Assembly (NCBI RefSeq): GCF_015234215.1
Contig: NZ_JADEKP010000007.1
Coordinates: 29,013-93,012 of the forward strand
Reading direction: 5' to 3'
Source of the DNA: Clostridium chrysemydis
GTDB lineage: Bacteria > Bacillota > Clostridia > Clostridiales > Clostridiaceae
Length of the DNA: 64,000 bases
Both the position numbers and the translations under genes were made by a program. Below the pieces are notes generated by a model. It did not search any database. It saw nothing but the letters and a program-made list of their open reading frames with translations, and was not told the origin of the DNA. Below, one piece after another: positions 45,346 through 54,429 of the stretch. Each line of letters starts with the position of its first letter. Position 1 is the stretch's first letter.

Positions 45346-45404
45346 ATTTAAATAGTAGAATACATATAATAACTATAATTAAATTTAGATTTAAAGGAGT
45401 AGTT

Positions 45405-45962
45405 ATGAAAAGAAGATTATTAAAAGAAGAAAGGTGGATTATTATAGGAGTACCTGTACTTTTTATAATAGGTTCACTTTGGCATTCTATATATGAATTT
45501 ACAGGAAATAAATTTTTAGTAGGCTTATTTGCCGCAGTAAATGAAAGTATTTGGGAACATACAAAAATGGTTTTACTTCCTATAATAGCTTGGTTTTTAA
45601 TTTATTATTTAGTCTTCTCTAAGAAGCACAAAATAAACAAAGACAAGTGGTTAACTAGTCTTTTAGTGTCCTTATTAACTTCTATTATTTCAATACCTAT
45701 GCTGTATTATTTTTATACTTCTGCCTTTGGGATAGAGAGTATAGTTTGTGATATTTTGATCTTATTTTTAGCTATAGCCTTTGGGCAAAGTTTAGCTCTT
45801 CATATATACAGATATTCTTCTAAAGGAATAAACCATAATTTAGTTAGCGTAATATTGATTTTAATAATAGGAGGGTATATTTTTCTTACTCTATCGCCTC
45901 CTAAAATACCAATGTTTAGAGATAGTATAACTAAAAAGTATGGGATAGAATATAAAAAATAA
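45405..45962 (+). CDS. DUF6512-like integral membrane protein
   Basis: A 185-residue protein with five to six membrane helices. Characteristic stretches are GSLWHSIYEFTGN, FAAVNESIWEHTKMVLLPI and LTLSPPKIPMFRD, which match my memory of the DUF6512 family; the function is unknown. The conserved His, Glu and Trp within the membrane-facing WEH segment could bind a metal, but this is speculative. The ATG at 45405 follows AAAGGAG. It ends at a bidirectional terminator shared with tetR on the opposite strand. Confidence 0.7.
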   Translation: MKRRLLKEERWIIIGVPVLFIIGSLWHSIYEFTGNKFLVGLFAAVNESIWEHTKMVLLPIIAWFLIYYLVFSKKHKINKDKWLTSLLVSLLTSIISIPMLYYFYTSAFGIESIVCDILILFLAIAFGQSLALHIYRYSSKGINHNLVSVILILIIGGYIFLTLSPPKIPMFRDSITKKYGIEYKK

Positions 45963-45986
45963 AACTTCTAAAATTTTAGAAGTTTT
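45961..45986. terminator. Bidirectional terminator between DUF6512 and tetR
   Basis: AAAACTTCTAAAA is followed directly by its complement TTTTAGAAGTTTT (45961-45986), so it serves both converging transcripts. Confidence 0.75.
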
Positions 45987-46542
45987 ATTTTAGATTTATC
46001 TTATTTATTTTATTTATTATAACTACAAGTTCCTTTGGAGACTCAGGTAAGTCGTTTAAAAGCCAAGTTTCAATAATAGATAAACAACCACCTACAGAAT
46101 ATCTCATATAATAATTTGCTAAAGTTTTATTTTCTAGATTACTATTATTAAAAACTTTACTTACATCTATAGCATTTGCAATTTCACTTATTCTATTTAA
46201 AATACTATTATCTCTTTGATTACAAAATAAGACTCTGCAAAGATCTTTATTTTCTTTAATCAATTCTAATACTCTAAGTAAAAGCAAGCTATTATATTCT
46301 TTAGCTGGAATTTCACTTATATAAATAAGTATTTGAGTAAATAATTCATCTTCCATAGAACTAAGTAAATCAAAAGCATCTTTGTAATGAGTATAAAAAG
46401 TTCCGCGGTTAATATCAGCTTTTTTACATATATCTGTAACAGTAACTTGATGAATCTCTTTAGTTTTAAGAAGTTCAATTAAGCTTTCTTTTATTACTTT
46501 CTTTGTATAGATTGTTCTACGATTTCCTTTAATACCAGCCAT
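45985..46542 (-). CDS. TetR/AcrR family repressor
   Basis: A 185-residue regulator with an N-terminal TetR helix-turn-helix: KEIHQVTVTDICKKADINRGTFYTHYKDAFDLL (about residues 31-63). The C-terminal ligand-binding domain is helical, with the TetR_C_8-like ending in AMRSVGG-type segment YYMRYSVGGCLSIIETWLLNDLP. It is transcribed divergently from the ABC transporter genes starting at 46759, and two matching palindromes sit in the 216-bp intergenic region, so it most likely represses both that operon and itself. The effector is unknown; a peptide or drug exported by the transporter is a reasonable guess. Confidence 0.88.
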   Translation of the reverse strand: MAGIKGNRRTIYTKKVIKESLIELLKTKEIHQVTVTDICKKADINRGTFYTHYKDAFDLLSSMEDELFTQILIYISEIPAKEYNSLLLLRVLELIKENKDLCRVLFCNQRDNSILNRISEIANAIDVSKVFNNSNLENKTLANYYMRYSVGGCLSIIETWLLNDLPESPKELVVIINKINKINLK

Positions 46543-46583
46543 TTAAAATTCTCCTCTAAATTTAGTTAATTTAATATAAAATG

Positions 46584-46715
46584 TTATTAAATAGACATTT
46601 TATGAAAAAGTGTACATTTAATAACGGTTAGAAATTATGTGATTATTGTCTAAGTTAGACTAATAATTTATACTTTGATTATAGTATTAAATATACAAAG
46701 TGTCTATTTAATAAC
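46584..46715. promoter_or_regulatory. Two palindromic operators between tetR and the ABC genes
   Basis: The half-site TTATTAAATAGACA (46584-46597) faces TGTACATTTAATAA (46611-46624) across a 13-base gap. A second pair, GTATTAAATATACA (46684-46697) and TGTCTATTTAATAA (46701-46714), has a 3-base gap. The shared half-site, TTAAATAKACA, and the divergent genes make these the expected TetR binding sites. Confidence 0.7.
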
Positions 46716-46758
46716 TAAAAGTATAATTTAGGGGATTATTAACTAGAGGAGGGTTACT

Positions 46759-47460
46759 ATGGCATATATAGATGTGAAAAATATACACAAAAGATATAAA
46801 GTAGGGGATAGTGAAATTGTAGCTAATAACGGGGTTAGCTTTTCAATAGAAAAAGGGGAATTTGTTATTATTTTAGGGCCAAGCGGCGCAGGGAAATCTA
46901 CGACTCTTAATATTTTAGGGGGAATGGATAGCTTAGATTCAGGAAAAATAATAATAGATGGAACAGATATATCGAATTTTAATAACAAGGAATTAACTAA
47001 ATATAGAAGAGATGATGTAGGGTTTGTATTTCAGTTTTATAACTTAGTTCAAAATCTTACTGCAAAGGAAAATGTAGAACTTGCAATTCAAATTACAGAT
47101 GATGCATTAGATGTAGATAAAACTTTAAAGATGGTAGGGTTAGATAAGAGAAAAGATAACTTTCCATCTCAGTTATCAGGTGGGGAGCAGCAAAGAGTTT
47201 CTATAGCGAGGGCTATAGCTAAAAATCCTAAGCTTTTACTTTGCGACGAGCCAACTGGTGCTTTAGATTACAAAACGGGAAAACAGATTTTAAAAATTCT
47301 TCAAGATGCATCAAGAAAGATGGGTTCTACTGTTGTTATAATAACTCATAATTCAGCTATAGCACCTATGGCAGATAAGGTTATAAAAATAAATGATGCA
47401 AAGGTTCGAGAAGTTTTAGAAAACAAAAATCCAATATCAGTAGAAGATATTGAATGGTAG
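46759..47460 (+). CDS. ABC transporter ATPase (MacB/LolD type)
   Basis: A 233-residue ATPase with Walker [10 protein letters not shown] (about residues 38-46), Q-loop [19 protein letters not shown], signature LSGGEQQR, Walker [13 protein letters not shown] and H-loop [15 protein letters not shown]. It pairs with the large FtsX-type permease that begins 10 bases later. Members of this group often export or resist antimicrobial peptides or lipids; the adjacent TetR repressor fits an inducible resistance role, which is inferred. ATG at 46759 follows GAGGAGGG. Confidence 0.92.
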   Translation: MAYIDVKNIHKRYKVGDSEIVANNGVSFSIEKGEFVIILGPSGAGKSTTLNILGGMDSLDSGKIIIDGTDISNFNNKELTKYRRDDVGFVFQFYNLVQNLTAKENVELAIQITDDALDVDKTLKMVGLDKRKDNFPSQLSGGEQQRVSIARAIAKNPKLLLCDEPTGALDYKTGKQILKILQDASRKMGSTVVIITHNSAIAPMADKVIKINDAKVREVLENKNPISVEDIEW

Positions 47461-47470
47461 GAGTTAAGAT

Positions 47471-50400
47471 ATGAGAGCAGATAGAAAATCAATAGGTCGT
47501 GAAATTCTATCATCTAAAGCAAGATTCTTTTCTATTATGGTTATCATATTTTTAGGTGTTGCATTTTATTCTGGTATAAAATCAGCAGGACCTGATATGA
47601 ATAAAACTATTAATAAGTATTATGAAGATAAAAACCTTATGGATAGTAAAATTGTATCAACTTTAGGTTTAAGTGAGGAAGATCTAAATGTACTTAAAAA
47701 TGATGATAAAGTATTAGATTATTACGGAAGTCATACTATAGATGCAAACCTTACTAATATGAGTAATGTAGTAAGGTTTATGGAATATGATAAGAATAAT
47801 AATATAAATAATTTTGAGGTTTTAGAGGGGCGCCTTCCAGAAAATGAAGGTGAAATTGCATTAGATGAAAAAGCATTTAAGCTTAATAAGGATTTAAAAA
47901 TAGGCGATAATTTTGTAATAAAATCAGACAAAGATACAATGAAAAACTTTAAAAAAGAAAAGTATAAGATTGTAGGAAAAGTAAAAAATCCTATGTACAT
48001 AGAAAAAGAATCAAGAGGAGTAACTAATGTTGGTAAGGGAACTATAGATTACTTTGGAGTCTTAAATAGTGAGGATATAAAATTAAAACCTTATACTGAG
48101 ATTTATATTAGATTCAAAAATGTACAAGGGCTTGATGCTTATAGTGATGAATATAAGGATTTAACTGAAGAAAACAATAAATACTTAGAAGAGTTATTTA
48201 AAGGTAGGATTCCATTAAGAGAAGAGGAAGTTAAATCTGATATAAAAAAAGAATTTAAAACTGGATACGAAGAAATAGAAAAAAATGAAAAGCTATTAAA
48301 TAAAAAAGAAAAAGATTTAAAAGAAGCTAGAGAAAAATTAGAAAAAGGTAAAGAAGAATATAATAAAAACAAAAAAGAGTTTGAAGAAAATATAGAAAAA
48401 AATGAAGCTAAGCTAAAAGATGGTGAAAGAAAGCTACAAGACGGAAAAGATGAGCTTCAAAACAAAAGCAAACAAATAATAGAAAGTGAAAAGTCTTTAG
48501 ACTTAGCAAAAGAAAATTTAGATAAAGCAAAAGAAGAATTTTTAAAATCAGGAATAGATCCAGATTCTGATACTAAAGAAATCCAAAGTAATATAGAAAA
48601 TTTAGATAAGCTATCTAGCGGGTTAAATTTACTTTCAAAGGATATTAAAAACACAGTAGACAACTTAAAAGAAGGAGAAGAAATACCTAAAGAAAAGATA
48701 TTATATTGGAAACAGATAGGGAATACTTTAGGTTTGAAAGAATTAAATTCTTCTTTTGAAAATCTAGAAAAAGATCCTAAAAATAAGGAGTTAGCCTATT
48801 TAATAGAATCTACTTTAAACGAAAAGATTAAAGTAGTTGATTTTAATAAGAATAAGCTTCAGAAAGCTTTAATTTCAGTTAATGAGTATAAACTAGGTAA
48901 GAGTGAATACGAAAAGGGATTAAACAAATTAAACTCTGGAAAAGAAAAAATAAATATTGCGCAAAACCAAATAGAACTAAAATCAGAAGAGATAGAAAGT
49001 GCAAAAAACTCTTTAGAGAAAGGAAAAACTAAAGGGGAGGATGAGTTTTTAAAAGCTAAAAACAAATTAGAAGATTCTGAAAGAAAGCTTATTTCAGGAG
49101 AAAAAGCTATAAAAGAAAATAAAGAAAAGATAGCTAGTTCTAAAAAGGATATAGAAGAAAAGGAAAAGTCAGTTTTAGACGATATTAAAGATATTAAATA
49201 TATAGTATTTGATAGAACAGACAACCAAGGTTACTTAGGATATAAAGATTCTATAAATAGTTTAGACAGTATAGCAAAGGTACTTCCAGTTTTCTTCTTT
49301 ATAGTTGCAATATTAATTTGTTTAACAACAATGACTAGGATGGTAGAAGAAAAGAGAATAGAAATTGGAACTATGAAGGCATTAGGGTATGGAAACTTTG
49401 ATATAGCCTTAAAATTCATAGTTTATGCTTCACTTGCAAGCGTGCTAGGATGCCTTTTAGGACTTCTTGTGGGAAGTAATATAATTCCAAGTATAATAAG
49501 TAATGCCTATACTAGTGTGTACGGATTACCTAAATTAGAAACACATTATTATCCTTTATATATAATACAATCTTTAGTTATATCAATCCTTTGTACAGTA
49601 GGTGCAGCGATGTTTGTAGTGAGGGTTGAACTTAAAGATAAACCTTGTAACTTGATGAGACCTAAAGCACCAAAGCTTGGGAAAAAGATATTCTTAGAAA
49701 GGATAACTCCTTTATGGAAAAGGTTAAGCTTTAATCAAAAGGTAACTTTTAGAAATCTATTTAGATATAAGCAACGTATGTTTATGACTATATTTGGTAT
49801 AGCTGGGTGTATGGCACTTTTAGTTACTGGTTTTGGACTTAAAGATTCAAATAACGGTATAGTTACAAATCAATTCGATAAGCTTTGGAAATACGAAACT
49901 ATGGTTATATTTAGTGATGATCAAACCAAAGAAGAAATAGATACGTATAACAAAACTTTGAAGAGCTTAAAAGGTTATGAGAATAATTTAGAGATGAGTA
50001 ACAGAACTATTTCATTTACTAAAGAAGGAATGAATAAGCAAGTAGCAAACCTTTATGTTCCTAAGGATTCTGATAAATTAAGTGATTTTGTAGTATTAAA
50101 TGATATAGTTTCAAAAGAAAATTATAGATTGCCAGATGATGGCGTTATGATAAATGAAAAGTTAGCTAAACTTTTAGGAGTAACTAAAGGTGATACTATA
50201 GAATTTAAAGATGATGATGAAAATTCTTATAAAGTAAAGGTGAGTGGAGTATTTGAAAATTATATTATGCACTCAGTTTATATGTCAGATACTTATTACG
50301 AAAAGGTATTTAAAGAAAAGCCTACCTACAATACAGATTTTATAAATTTTAATCCTTCAATTATTGATGAAAATGAGATTTCATCAAAACTAATGGATTG

Positions 50401-50869
50401 TAAAAATGTAATCAACGTAACAGAAGTAAGCGATATGAAAAAAACAACAGAGGAATCAGCTGCAAATATGAATGTAGTTATGCTAGTTATAATACTATCA
50501 GCAGGAAGCTTAGCTTTTGTAGTTCTATATAATTTAAATAATATAAACGTATCAGAACGTATAAGAGAATTATCTACTATAAAAGTATTAGGATTTTTTG
50601 ATGATGAAGTAACTATGTATATCTTAAGGGAAAATATTATACTAACTTTACTTGGAGTAATTTCAGGGGGAGTGCTTGGAAACTTACTTCATAAATTTAT
50701 AATAATAACATCAGAAACAGATACTATGATGATGTACCCTAAGATTGCTTTTACTAGCTATATTTTTGCAGGTTTAATAACAATATTTTTCTCAGTTGTA
50801 GTTATGCTTCTTATGCATATTAAACTTAAAAAAGTTAATATGATAGATGCTTTAAAATCAAATGAGTAA
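47471..50869 (+). CDS. Large FtsX-like ABC transporter permease with coiled-coil domain
   Basis: A 1132-residue permease. After the first membrane helix (about residues 20-38) comes an extracytoplasmic domain that includes a long Lys/Glu coiled coil (about 255-350 and 470-575, with heptads such as EREKLEKGKEEYNKN). Three FtsX-type helices follow (about 610-740, TRMVEEKRIEIGTMKALGYG), then a second extracytoplasmic domain and a final FtsX unit (about 1000-1130, ERIRELSTIKVLGFFDDEV). Eight membrane helices and a coiled-coil extracellular region are a layout known in Firmicute peptide-sensing or cell-wall transporters. Gene directly follows its ATPase; its end lies three bases before the trpS promoter. 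Confidence 0.85.
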   Translation: MRADRKSIGREILSSKARFFSIMVIIFLGVAFYSGIKSAGPDMNKTINKYYEDKNLMDSKIVSTLGLSEEDLNVLKNDDKVLDYYGSHTIDANLTNMSNVVRFMEYDKNNNINNFEVLEGRLPENEGEIALDEKAFKLNKDLKIGDNFVIKSDKDTMKNFKKEKYKIVGKVKNPMYIEKESRGVTNVGKGTIDYFGVLNSEDIKLKPYTEIYIRFKNVQGLDAYSDEYKDLTEENNKYLEELFKGRIPLREEEVKSDIKKEFKTGYEEIEKNEKLLNKKEKDLKEAREKLEKGKEEYNKNKKEFEENIEKNEAKLKDGERKLQDGKDELQNKSKQIIESEKSLDLAKENLDKAKEEFLKSGIDPDSDTKEIQSNIENLDKLSSGLNLLSKDIKNTVDNLKEGEEIPKEKILYWKQIGNTLGLKELNSSFENLEKDPKNKELAYLIESTLNEKIKVVDFNKNKLQKALISVNEYKLGKSEYEKGLNKLNSGKEKINIAQNQIELKSEEIESAKNSLEKGKTKGEDEFLKAKNKLEDSERKLISGEKAIKENKEKIASSKKDIEEKEKSVLDDIKDIKYIVFDRTDNQGYLGYKDSINSLDSIAKVLPVFFFIVAILICLTTMTRMVEEKRIEIGTMKALGYGNFDIALKFIVYASLASVLGCLLGLLVGSNIIPSIISNAYTSVYGLPKLETHYYPLYIIQSLVISILCTVGAAMFVVRVELKDKPCNLMRPKAPKLGKKIFLERITPLWKRLSFNQKVTFRNLFRYKQRMFMTIFGIAGCMALLVTGFGLKDSNNGIVTNQFDKLWKYETMVIFSDDQTKEEIDTYNKTLKSLKGYENNLEMSNRTISFTKEGMNKQVANLYVPKDSDKLSDFVVLNDIVSKENYRLPDDGVMINEKLAKLLGVTKGDTIEFKDDDENSYKVKVSGVFENYIMHSVYMSDTYYEKVFKEKPTYNTDFINFNPSIIDENEISSKLMDCKNVINVTEVSDMKKTTEESAANMNVVMLVIILSAGSLAFVVLYNLNNINVSERIRELSTIKVLGFFDDEVTMYILRENIILTLLGVISGGVLGNLLHKFIIITSETDTMMMYPKIAFTSYIFAGLITIFFSVVVMLLMHIKLKKVNMIDALKSNE

Positions 50870-50871
50870 GA

Positions 50872-50900
50872 TTGACTAATAAATTTTAGAAGAGTATAAT
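50872..50900 (+). promoter_or_regulatory. Promoter of the trpS T-box leader
   Basis: TTGACT (50872-50877) and TATAAT (50895-50900) with exact 17-bp spacing, starting two bases after the permease stop codon. Confidence 0.78.
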
Positions 50901-50906
50901 TGCAAT

Positions 50907-51174
50907 TAATATAAATAAACCGTTGATTAAGATTAGTAAATATATTGATTTAAAATTTCAGAGAGCTATTAGTTTTGGTGTGAATATAGCATTTTAATAT
51001 ATATTGAATGGACTTAAGAGGGAAGTGCTTAAAGCTTTTTTTGCAAGTAGGTGCTTACGGAAATCCTAACCGTTATGATGGAGGCGTATGTTAGTACGTT
51101 TTAATTATTGCTTATTTTCGGGTGGCAAAACAGAAATTTTTACTTCTGTCCCTTTTGGGATGGAAGTTTTTTTA
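50907..51174 (+). promoter_or_regulatory. T-box leader, tRNA-Trp specifier (UGG), controlling trpS
   Basis: Features in order: AGTA of the loop E (near 50937), AGAGA bulge (50960-50964), apical GGTGTGAATATAGC, and GAA-TGG-ACTT with the specifier UGG at 51009-51011, the Trp codon. The T-box core reads GGGTGGCAAAACAG (51120-51133), a slightly divergent form of the consensus. The terminator hairpin ACTTCTGTCCC with GGGATGGAAGT is at 51142-51166, followed by Ts. The specifier agrees with the downstream gene trpS, so this is a standard tRNA-Trp riboswitch. The short ORF inside the leader (51088-51276) is not credible. Confidence 0.88.
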
Positions 51175-51253
51175 TTTATAAAGGAGATGGTTTTATGGAA
51201 GTTGAGTGGTGGTGCTATTTATAAGAAAAATTTATTAAGAGGAGAGATTTATT

Positions 51254-52243
51254 ATGAAAAGAATTTTAACAGGTGATAGAACAACAGGAAAATTACATTT
51301 AGGACATTATGTAGGGAGTCTTCAAAATAGAGTAAAGCTTCAAGAGGATTATGATACATTTATTTTACTTGCAGATATTCAAGCTTTAACTACACATTTT
51401 GAAAGACCAGAACTTATAAATAGTAGTATATATGATGTTGCTATAGATAATCTATCAGTAGGGCTTGATCCAAACAAAGTGACTATTTTTCAACAATCAA
51501 AGATACCTTCTATAGCAGAACTTACTATATTTTATTCTATGCTTGTGTCAGTGAATTCATTAAGACATAATCCAACTATAAAAACAGAAGCAAAACAGTA
51601 CGGATATGATGATTTAAGCTACGGATTTTTAGGGTATCCTGTAAGTCAAACAGCAGATATAACTTTTTGTAAGGCAGATTTAGTTCCGGTAGGAGACGAT
51701 CAAATCCCCCATATAGAACAATCAAGAAAGATAGCTAGAAGATTTAATGACCTTTATGGAAAAGGTGAAATTATAATAAAAGAGCCAGAAATATTATTAA
51801 GTAAAAATTCAAGACTTATGGGCTTAGACGGAAATGCAAAAATGGGTAAGAGTTTAGGTAATGCAATATACTTATCAGACAGCATAGAAGAAGTTAATAA
51901 AAAAGTTAGGGCGGCTAAAACTGATATAAACAGGATTAAAGTTTCTGATAAAGGAAATCCTGATATCTGCACTGTTAGTAAGTATCACAAAGTTTTTAAT
52001 GAAGGTGAGTATAAAAATATTTGTGATATGTGTAAAAATGCGAGCATTGGCTGCGTTTCTTGTAAAAAGATATTAGGAGATAAAATTAATAATCTTTTAG
52101 AGCCATTTAGAGAAAGACGTAATTATTATGAAAATCATAAATCAGAGGTTAAAGAAATAATAATTTCAGGAAGTGAAAAGGCAAACAAAATAGGAAACGA
52201 AACAGTTAAAGAAGTTAAAAGTGCTATGAATATATTAATATAA
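51254..52243 (+). CDS. trpS: Tryptophanyl-tRNA synthetase
   Basis: A 329-residue class I aminoacyl-tRNA synthetase that charges tRNA-Trp. The HIGH-type motif is in GDRTTGKLHLGHYVGS (about residues 6-21) and the KMSKS-type loop is AKMGKSLGNA (about 196-205). Trp recognition stretches such as GYPVSQTADI and VPVGDDQIPHIEQSRKIARRF are present. The C-terminal region includes two CxxC pairs (ICDMCKN, GCVSCKK), as in the subgroup of shorter TrpRS. The ATG at 51254 follows GAGGAGAG. Its expression depends on the UGG T-box leader upstream. Confidence 0.95.
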   Translation: MKRILTGDRTTGKLHLGHYVGSLQNRVKLQEDYDTFILLADIQALTTHFERPELINSSIYDVAIDNLSVGLDPNKVTIFQQSKIPSIAELTIFYSMLVSVNSLRHNPTIKTEAKQYGYDDLSYGFLGYPVSQTADITFCKADLVPVGDDQIPHIEQSRKIARRFNDLYGKGEIIIKEPEILLSKNSRLMGLDGNAKMGKSLGNAIYLSDSIEEVNKKVRAAKTDINRIKVSDKGNPDICTVSKYHKVFNEGEYKNICDMCKNASIGCVSCKKILGDKINNLLEPFRERRNYYENHKSEVKEIIISGSEKANKIGNETVKEVKSAMNILI

Positions 52244-52293
52244 AATTAGATGGTGGTATAATTACTATATATTGTATATAAAGGAGAGATTTT

Positions 52294-53115
52294 ATGGGAA
52301 AAACACAGGGAAAAGTAGAAGTTATAAATAATTTTTATATGCCAGAATTAGATAGATATAGAACTTTAAGAATCTATCTACCACCTAACTATGATGAGTC
52401 TGATACTAGGTATCCGGTTTTATATATGCACGATGCTCAAAATTTATTTCATAAAGAAACATCTACCTTTGGTGAAATTTGGGATGTTAAAAATGCACTA
52501 GATGAGATATATGAAAAATATAAAGTTTCAATAATCGTTGTAGGGATAGATAATGGAGAAAGCTTTAGGTATGCAGAGTATTCCCCTTGGAATAGCAAAA
52601 TAGGTGGAGAGTATTTACCTCACGCAAAAGCTACAGGTAATTTAGGGGGAGATGGTTTTGAATATTTAGAGTTTTTAGTAAATACTTTAAAGCCTTATAT
52701 TGATTCTAATTATAAAACTTTAAAAGGAAGAGAGAATACTGGTATTTGTGGAAGCTCTATGGGTGGACTTATATCTATCTGTGGAGGAATAAAGTATCAA
52801 GATATCTTTTCAAAAATAGCAGCCTTTTCTTCAGCTATATATTTCTGTGAGGAAAAGTTTATGAAATTTTTAGAAGATACAGGGAAAAATAAAAATATGA
52901 AAATCTATTTAGATGTGGGAACAGACGAAACAAGCGATAAAGAAAACAAAGATTTCCCTAAAATATATATGGATTGCAACGAGAGAACAAGAGATAAATT
53001 AAAAGAAATAGGTTTCGATAAAGAATTATATTATTTGCTAGATGAAGGTGGAAGACATTCAGAGGTATCTTGGAGAAAAAGATTCCCTAAAATGATAGAA
53101 TTTTTATTTTGCTAA
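52294..53115 (+). CDS. Putative esterase (COG2819-type alpha/beta hydrolase)
   Basis: A 273-residue alpha/beta hydrolase of the esterase D / siderophore-esterase-like group. The nucleophile elbow is GICGSSMGG (Ser near residue 154) and the catalytic His is in DEGGRHSEVSW (near 256); acid in DVGTDET. RTLRIYLPPNYDES and YPVLYMHDAQNLF are typical of the N-terminal strands. No signal peptide, so cytoplasmic. The natural ester substrate is not known. ATG at 52294 follows AAAGGAGAG; it lies 50 bases after trpS with no terminator, so read-through from the T-box operon is possible. Confidence 0.85.
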   Translation: MGKTQGKVEVINNFYMPELDRYRTLRIYLPPNYDESDTRYPVLYMHDAQNLFHKETSTFGEIWDVKNALDEIYEKYKVSIIVVGIDNGESFRYAEYSPWNSKIGGEYLPHAKATGNLGGDGFEYLEFLVNTLKPYIDSNYKTLKGRENTGICGSSMGGLISICGGIKYQDIFSKIAAFSSAIYFCEEKFMKFLEDTGKNKNMKIYLDVGTDETSDKENKDFPKIYMDCNERTRDKLKEIGFDKELYYLLDEGGRHSEVSWRKRFPKMIEFLFC

Positions 53116-53201
53116 ATATTAAGAAATCTTAAAACATTGATAGAGTAAGAATTAAATATTTTCCTTTAAACTTAAGAAAAATCATTAAAGGAAGTGTTTA
53201 A

Positions 53202-53750
53202 ATGTTTATCTTAGAATATATAAAAAATCCTAGAACAGTTGGAGCGATATCTCCTAGCGGGAAAAATTTATCAAATAAGATGATTAATAGTATAGATTTT
53301 GAAAAAGTTAATTGTATAGTGGAATATGGTCCTGGAACTGGCGTATTTACAGAGAAAATTTTATCTAGAGTAAAAGAAGACACTTTAGTTATATTAATTG
53401 AAGTAAATACTGAATTCTATAATACACTTAAAAATACTTATGGTCATAAAAAGAATGTAATAATTTTAAATGATAGTGCTGAAAATATTGATAGTATAAT
53501 AAAAAGATATTCTATAGAAAAAGTAGATTGTATAGTTTCAGGGCTTCCCTTTGCATCTTTACCTAGGGAAGTATCAAATAAGATATTAAAAAAGACATCT
53601 GAAATACTAAAAGAGGATTCAAAGTTTATAACTTTTCAATATTCTCTATTTAAGCTAAAGTACTTAAAAGAATACTTTAATAAAATTCAGTTTAAAAAAG
53701 TATTTATTAATTTACCGCCAGCTTACGTTTTAGAATGTGAAGGAGAGTAA
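53202..53750 (+). CDS. Phospholipid N-methyltransferase-like SAM methyltransferase
   Basis: A 182-residue class I methyltransferase. The SAM motif is VEYGPGTGVFTEKIL (about residues 43-57), with the NPP-like SGLPFASLP motif IV (about 115-123) and an N-terminal FILEYIKNPRTVGAISPSGKNLSNKM shared by phospholipid N-methyltransferase and rRNA adenine methyltransferase-like proteins. Membrane-lipid modification is plausible but not proven. It is coupled to the response regulator, whose ATG comes one base after its TAA, so the lipid enzyme and the two-component system form one unit. Start at 53202 follows AAAGGAAG. Confidence 0.78.
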   Translation: MFILEYIKNPRTVGAISPSGKNLSNKMINSIDFEKVNCIVEYGPGTGVFTEKILSRVKEDTLVILIEVNTEFYNTLKNTYGHKKNVIILNDSAENIDSIIKRYSIEKVDCIVSGLPFASLPREVSNKILKKTSEILKEDSKFITFQYSLFKLKYLKEYFNKIQFKKVFINLPPAYVLECEGE

Positions 53751-53751
53751 T

Positions 53752-54429
53752 ATGAGTAAAAATATATTAGTCGTTGATGATGATAAAGATATTAGAGAAC
53801 TAGTAGAGGCATATCTTAAAGCAGAAGGTTATATAGTAGATAAGGCATCAGATGGAGAAGAGGCATTATCTTTAATAGAAGAGAAAGCATATGATTTAGT
53901 TATATTAGATATAATGATGCCTAAAATAGACGGAATAGAAACATTAATAAGAATAAGAAAAAAATATAAGATGCCAGTTATCTTCTTAACAGCTAAAAAC
54001 GACGAGATAGATATGGTTAAGGGTTTAACTTTAGGGGCTGACGATTATATAGCAAAACCTTTTAGTTCTATGGAACTTATAGTTAGAGTAAAGGCGCAGC
54101 TTAGAAGGTATACAGTATTTAATAATTTAGATAATAAAATAATAAATATTGGAGATTTACTTTTAGATATAGAAAAGCATATAGTTACTGTTAAGGGCAA
54201 GGAAGTTAACCTAACTCCTACAGAATATAAGATATTAGAGTTATTTTGCAAAAATAGAAATAGAGTATTTAGCGTTGAAGAAATATACGAAAATATTTGG
54301 AAAAATAAATATGCAGTTGGCGATACATCAATAATGGTTCACATTACTAAACTAAGACAAAAGCTTGAAAAAGATCCTAAAAACCCTGAGTTTATTAAGA
54401 CCGTATGGGGAGTAGGATATAAGATATGA
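53752..54429 (+). CDS. OmpR-family response regulator
   Basis: A 225-residue response regulator with receiver domain (Asp pair DDD at 9-11, phosphoacceptor in VILDIMMPKIDG near residue 52, Lys in IAKPF near 102) and a C-terminal winged-helix DNA-binding domain (LTPTEYKILELFCKNRNRVFSVEEIYENIW). The ATG at 53752 follows GAAGGAGAG; an in-frame GTG 15 bases upstream is not used. Its stop overlaps the start of the histidine kinase by four bases. VanR-like. It probably controls the upstream methyltransferase or the downstream membrane genes. Confidence 0.93.
   Translation: MSKNILVVDDDKDIRELVEAYLKAEGYIVDKASDGEEALSLIEEKAYDLVILDIMMPKIDGIETLIRIRKKYKMPVIFLTAKNDEIDMVKGLTLGADDYIAKPFSSMELIVRVKAQLRRYTVFNNLDNKIINIGDLLLDIEKHIVTVKGKEVNLTPTEYKILELFCKNRNRVFSVEEIYENIWKNKYAVGDTSIMVHITKLRQKLEKDPKNPEFIKTVWGVGYKI

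Noticed and set aside
48139-49419. Several Ser/Phe-rich minus-strand ORFs opposite the large permease
   Set aside because: They mirror the Lys/Glu-rich coiled coil of the + strand gene and have no start signals.
51088-51276. A 62-codon ORF upstream of trpS
   Set aside because: It lies inside the T-box core and terminator, its composition is dictated by RNA structure, and it overlaps the trpS start.
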